Assembly (NCBI GenBank): GCA_007258455.2
Contig: VDFB02193867.1
Coordinates: forward strand, 528,644,657 to 528,708,656
DNA: 64,000 nucleotides
Direction: 5' to 3'
Source: Sequoia sempervirens
Lineage: Eukaryota; Streptophyta; Pinopsida; Cupressales; Cupressaceae
Shown: positions 62,474 through 64,000 of the stretch, one piece after another
Layout: each line of letters opens with the position of its first letter
How positions within the stretch are numbered: the stretch's first letter is position 1
Notes under the pieces: model-generated
Told to the model about the DNA's origin: nothing
Database searches by the model: none
The model's input: the letters and a program-made list of their open reading frames with translations, nothing else
Position numbers and translations under genes: made by a program

Positions 62474-63768
62474 TGTTACAAGAATGAAGGTTTTGTCATT
62501 GATGTCAACTGGTTAATTGGTTATCAATTGGTTGCTGTTGTCATTAATTTCATTGATGAAGGTTATTGGTTGTATATGTCAAGGATATTGAGAAAATTTT
62601 AATGGAAAAAGTTTGCTGGTATTCAATGGTTGCTCCAAGTTTTCCTTTGGGATTTGCTCATATGTTTGTGTGGTTTAGATATGATGATCATGGTTGTTGG
62701 AAGCTGTTGTAACCAAATTTTGAGTTTTTGAATTGTTGTACAGTGTGAGTTATGAACTCACCAATTGTGAAATGTGATTTTTAGGGTATCTAGTTGAGGT
62801 TTGGGAGAAATGTAGTTTCTCTATATTTCTTCCTATTCAAGTTTTATGTCTTGCAGTTTTGGAGTTAAGCTGATATGATCATTTTGCAAATAATTTTGTT
62901 GTCTAGAAAGAATGGATCATGTTAAGGGTTGCATGTGCTTAATTGTTCTATGTGTTTTACATTGGTTTGTCCAACCTTGTGTTAAACACTACTTGCAAAG
63001 TTCATGAAAAGTGTTGGAACTTAATTGGGTCCTTATTGAGAGTGTGTTTAGGTTTCCCTCATTCTAATTCCACCCTAGAATGTTTTGGCACCGACCTAAT
63101 TTAAATTTAAATGTTGTATGGCTAACTTTGGATATGTTTCAAAGTTGAAGATAGTATAAATATAGGATGATATATTGGTGAAATGTGTATGGAGAGGTAA
63201 TGCAAAGAAATAGAGCAAGATAGATGTGAAGTAGATTCGAAACAATGCAAATGTGATGCAAGTTTGGTAGACCAGTGTGAAATCTAGTTGTTGAGTTTCT
63301 GGATGTAGTGAGCTGGAGGTGTACTCTATCATTCATGCATGTCTGTAAGTGATTGAGCGAATTCTAGTGGAAATCTCTATTGCATTGAGATTTTCTTCAC
63401 TCTGTAACATATCTCTTTTATCTTCTTTGTATATGTGTGGTAGTGAGCCCTCTAGGTGGTTAACCCTTGTTGGACAGTAAGTTCTATTTTGGTAGTGAGC
63501 CTTCTCTAGCAGTGAGCCTTTGTAATTGGTTTTGATAAAAAAAATTTATTGGGAGCTAATCCTCACCATGGTTTTTCCCTTATTGGGTTTTCCACGTAAA
63601 TATGGTGTTATTGTGTATGTGATGTTTTTTAGTTTCTGCCTTTGCACTTAATGATTAATCATTTTAGCAGAGTAAAGGATTTGTAATTGATCTAGTTTCT
63701 AATGGAAGTTTTCAAGTTTAAAATTTGTCACAACTAATTCACCCCCCTCTTAGTTGTCTTGTTCAATA
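62474..63768 (+). repeat. 3' LTR of the Copia element
   Basis: It starts TGTTACAAGAATGAAGG right after the polypurine tract and ends TTGTTCAATA, where the final CA has become TA. GTAAA follows. It aligns with 48967-50277. Confidence 0.9.
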
Positions 63769-64000
63769 GTAAATAATTCTTACCCTCAATCAAGTAGAGG
63801 TAAAAACAATAAAAAGAATGATAAATTGACAAATGTTGCAACTTAACACTCAAACTTTCTTTCCTTGATGGATTGAATTCATTATACTCATCACCTTCAA
63901 GGAGAATTAATTTCTTGATTTGAAGTACTGCAAGTGTTAATATTGACAAAATAAATAAATATAAAAAATGAATAAACTCACATGAAGACTAGACGCATTG
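63769..64000. other. Flank of the Copia element
   Basis: It begins with the target copy GTAAA. A short minus-strand frame here has no recognisable family. It should continue the sequence that ends at 48966. Confidence 0.5.

Larger units (their letters stand above)
48967..63768 (+). mobile_element. Complete, decayed Ty1/Copia retrotransposon split by element B
   Basis: It has two LTRs in direct repeat, an initiator-Met-type primer site, a polypurine tract (AAAAGGGGAGA, 62462-62472), and gag, protease, integrase, reverse transcriptase and RNase H remnants in Copia order. GTAAA flanks both ends (48962-48966 and 63769-63773). Without element B and one target copy it is about 6.98 kb. Stops are frequent in all reading frames, so it cannot be active. 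Confidence 0.92.

Noticed and set aside
49630..63336. Similar minus-strand frames beginning near MNDRVHLQL
   Set aside because: They occur at the same place in both Copia LTRs and owe their similarity to that.

Overview
This window looks like nuclear DNA from a large, transposon-rich seed-plant genome. My guess is a gymnosperm, probably a conifer, but that is inference. Supporting signs are plant-type spliced genes, a plant-only immune gene family, a decayed plant mobile domain gene, LTR retrotransposons nested inside each other, long LTRs (1.1 to 4.2 kb) and AT-rich intergenic DNA. There is one gene that looks intact.

Layout. 1-1490 is unassigned, followed by a 46-bp tandem array (1491-1790). 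2290-5807 (minus) is a spliced plant mobile domain (PMD) gene broken by many stops. 7739-15865 is a small minus-strand LTR element, here called X, with an initiator-Met-type primer site. X was hit by a 4195-bp solo LTR (8156-12350, duplicated target GATTG) and, inside its own 5' LTR, by a 1770-bp solo LTR (13538-15307, duplicated target CCTTC). X itself cuts element A (15866-21748, minus). A encodes an acidic repeat protein, a retropepsin, a G-patch and a CHHC knuckle, with no polymerase seen. 21749-25650 holds older LTR and gag debris.

26303-30625 (plus) is a four-exon gene of the EDS1/PAD4/SAG101 immune-regulator family. It has clean splice sites, a GHSMG lipase motif and a full EP domain. 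Its promoter has an 81-bp tandem duplication and its second intron a roughly 300-bp one.

Downstream lie a tRNA-type SINE (31173-31388), a near-perfect hairpin (31928-31980), a minus-strand Gypsy gag with LTR (33914-35775), long stretches without genes, a 37-bp tandem repeat (41434-41600) and a 1218-bp sequence duplicated in tandem at a 1238-bp offset (41936-44391).

48967-63768 is a complete but decayed Copia element with both LTRs and target duplication GTAAA. It is split by a complete element B (51871-59685, target duplication ATGCT), a sibling of A on the opposite strand.

The most interesting signal is the A/B/solo-LTR family. Its LTRs and leaders carry many scattered 32-34 bp imperfect palindromes with shared arms and variable centres. 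Its internal region joins an unusual repeat protein to a protease and G-patch without reverse transcriptase or integrase. Copy A also carries a canonical -1 slippery heptamer exactly where its protease frame changes.
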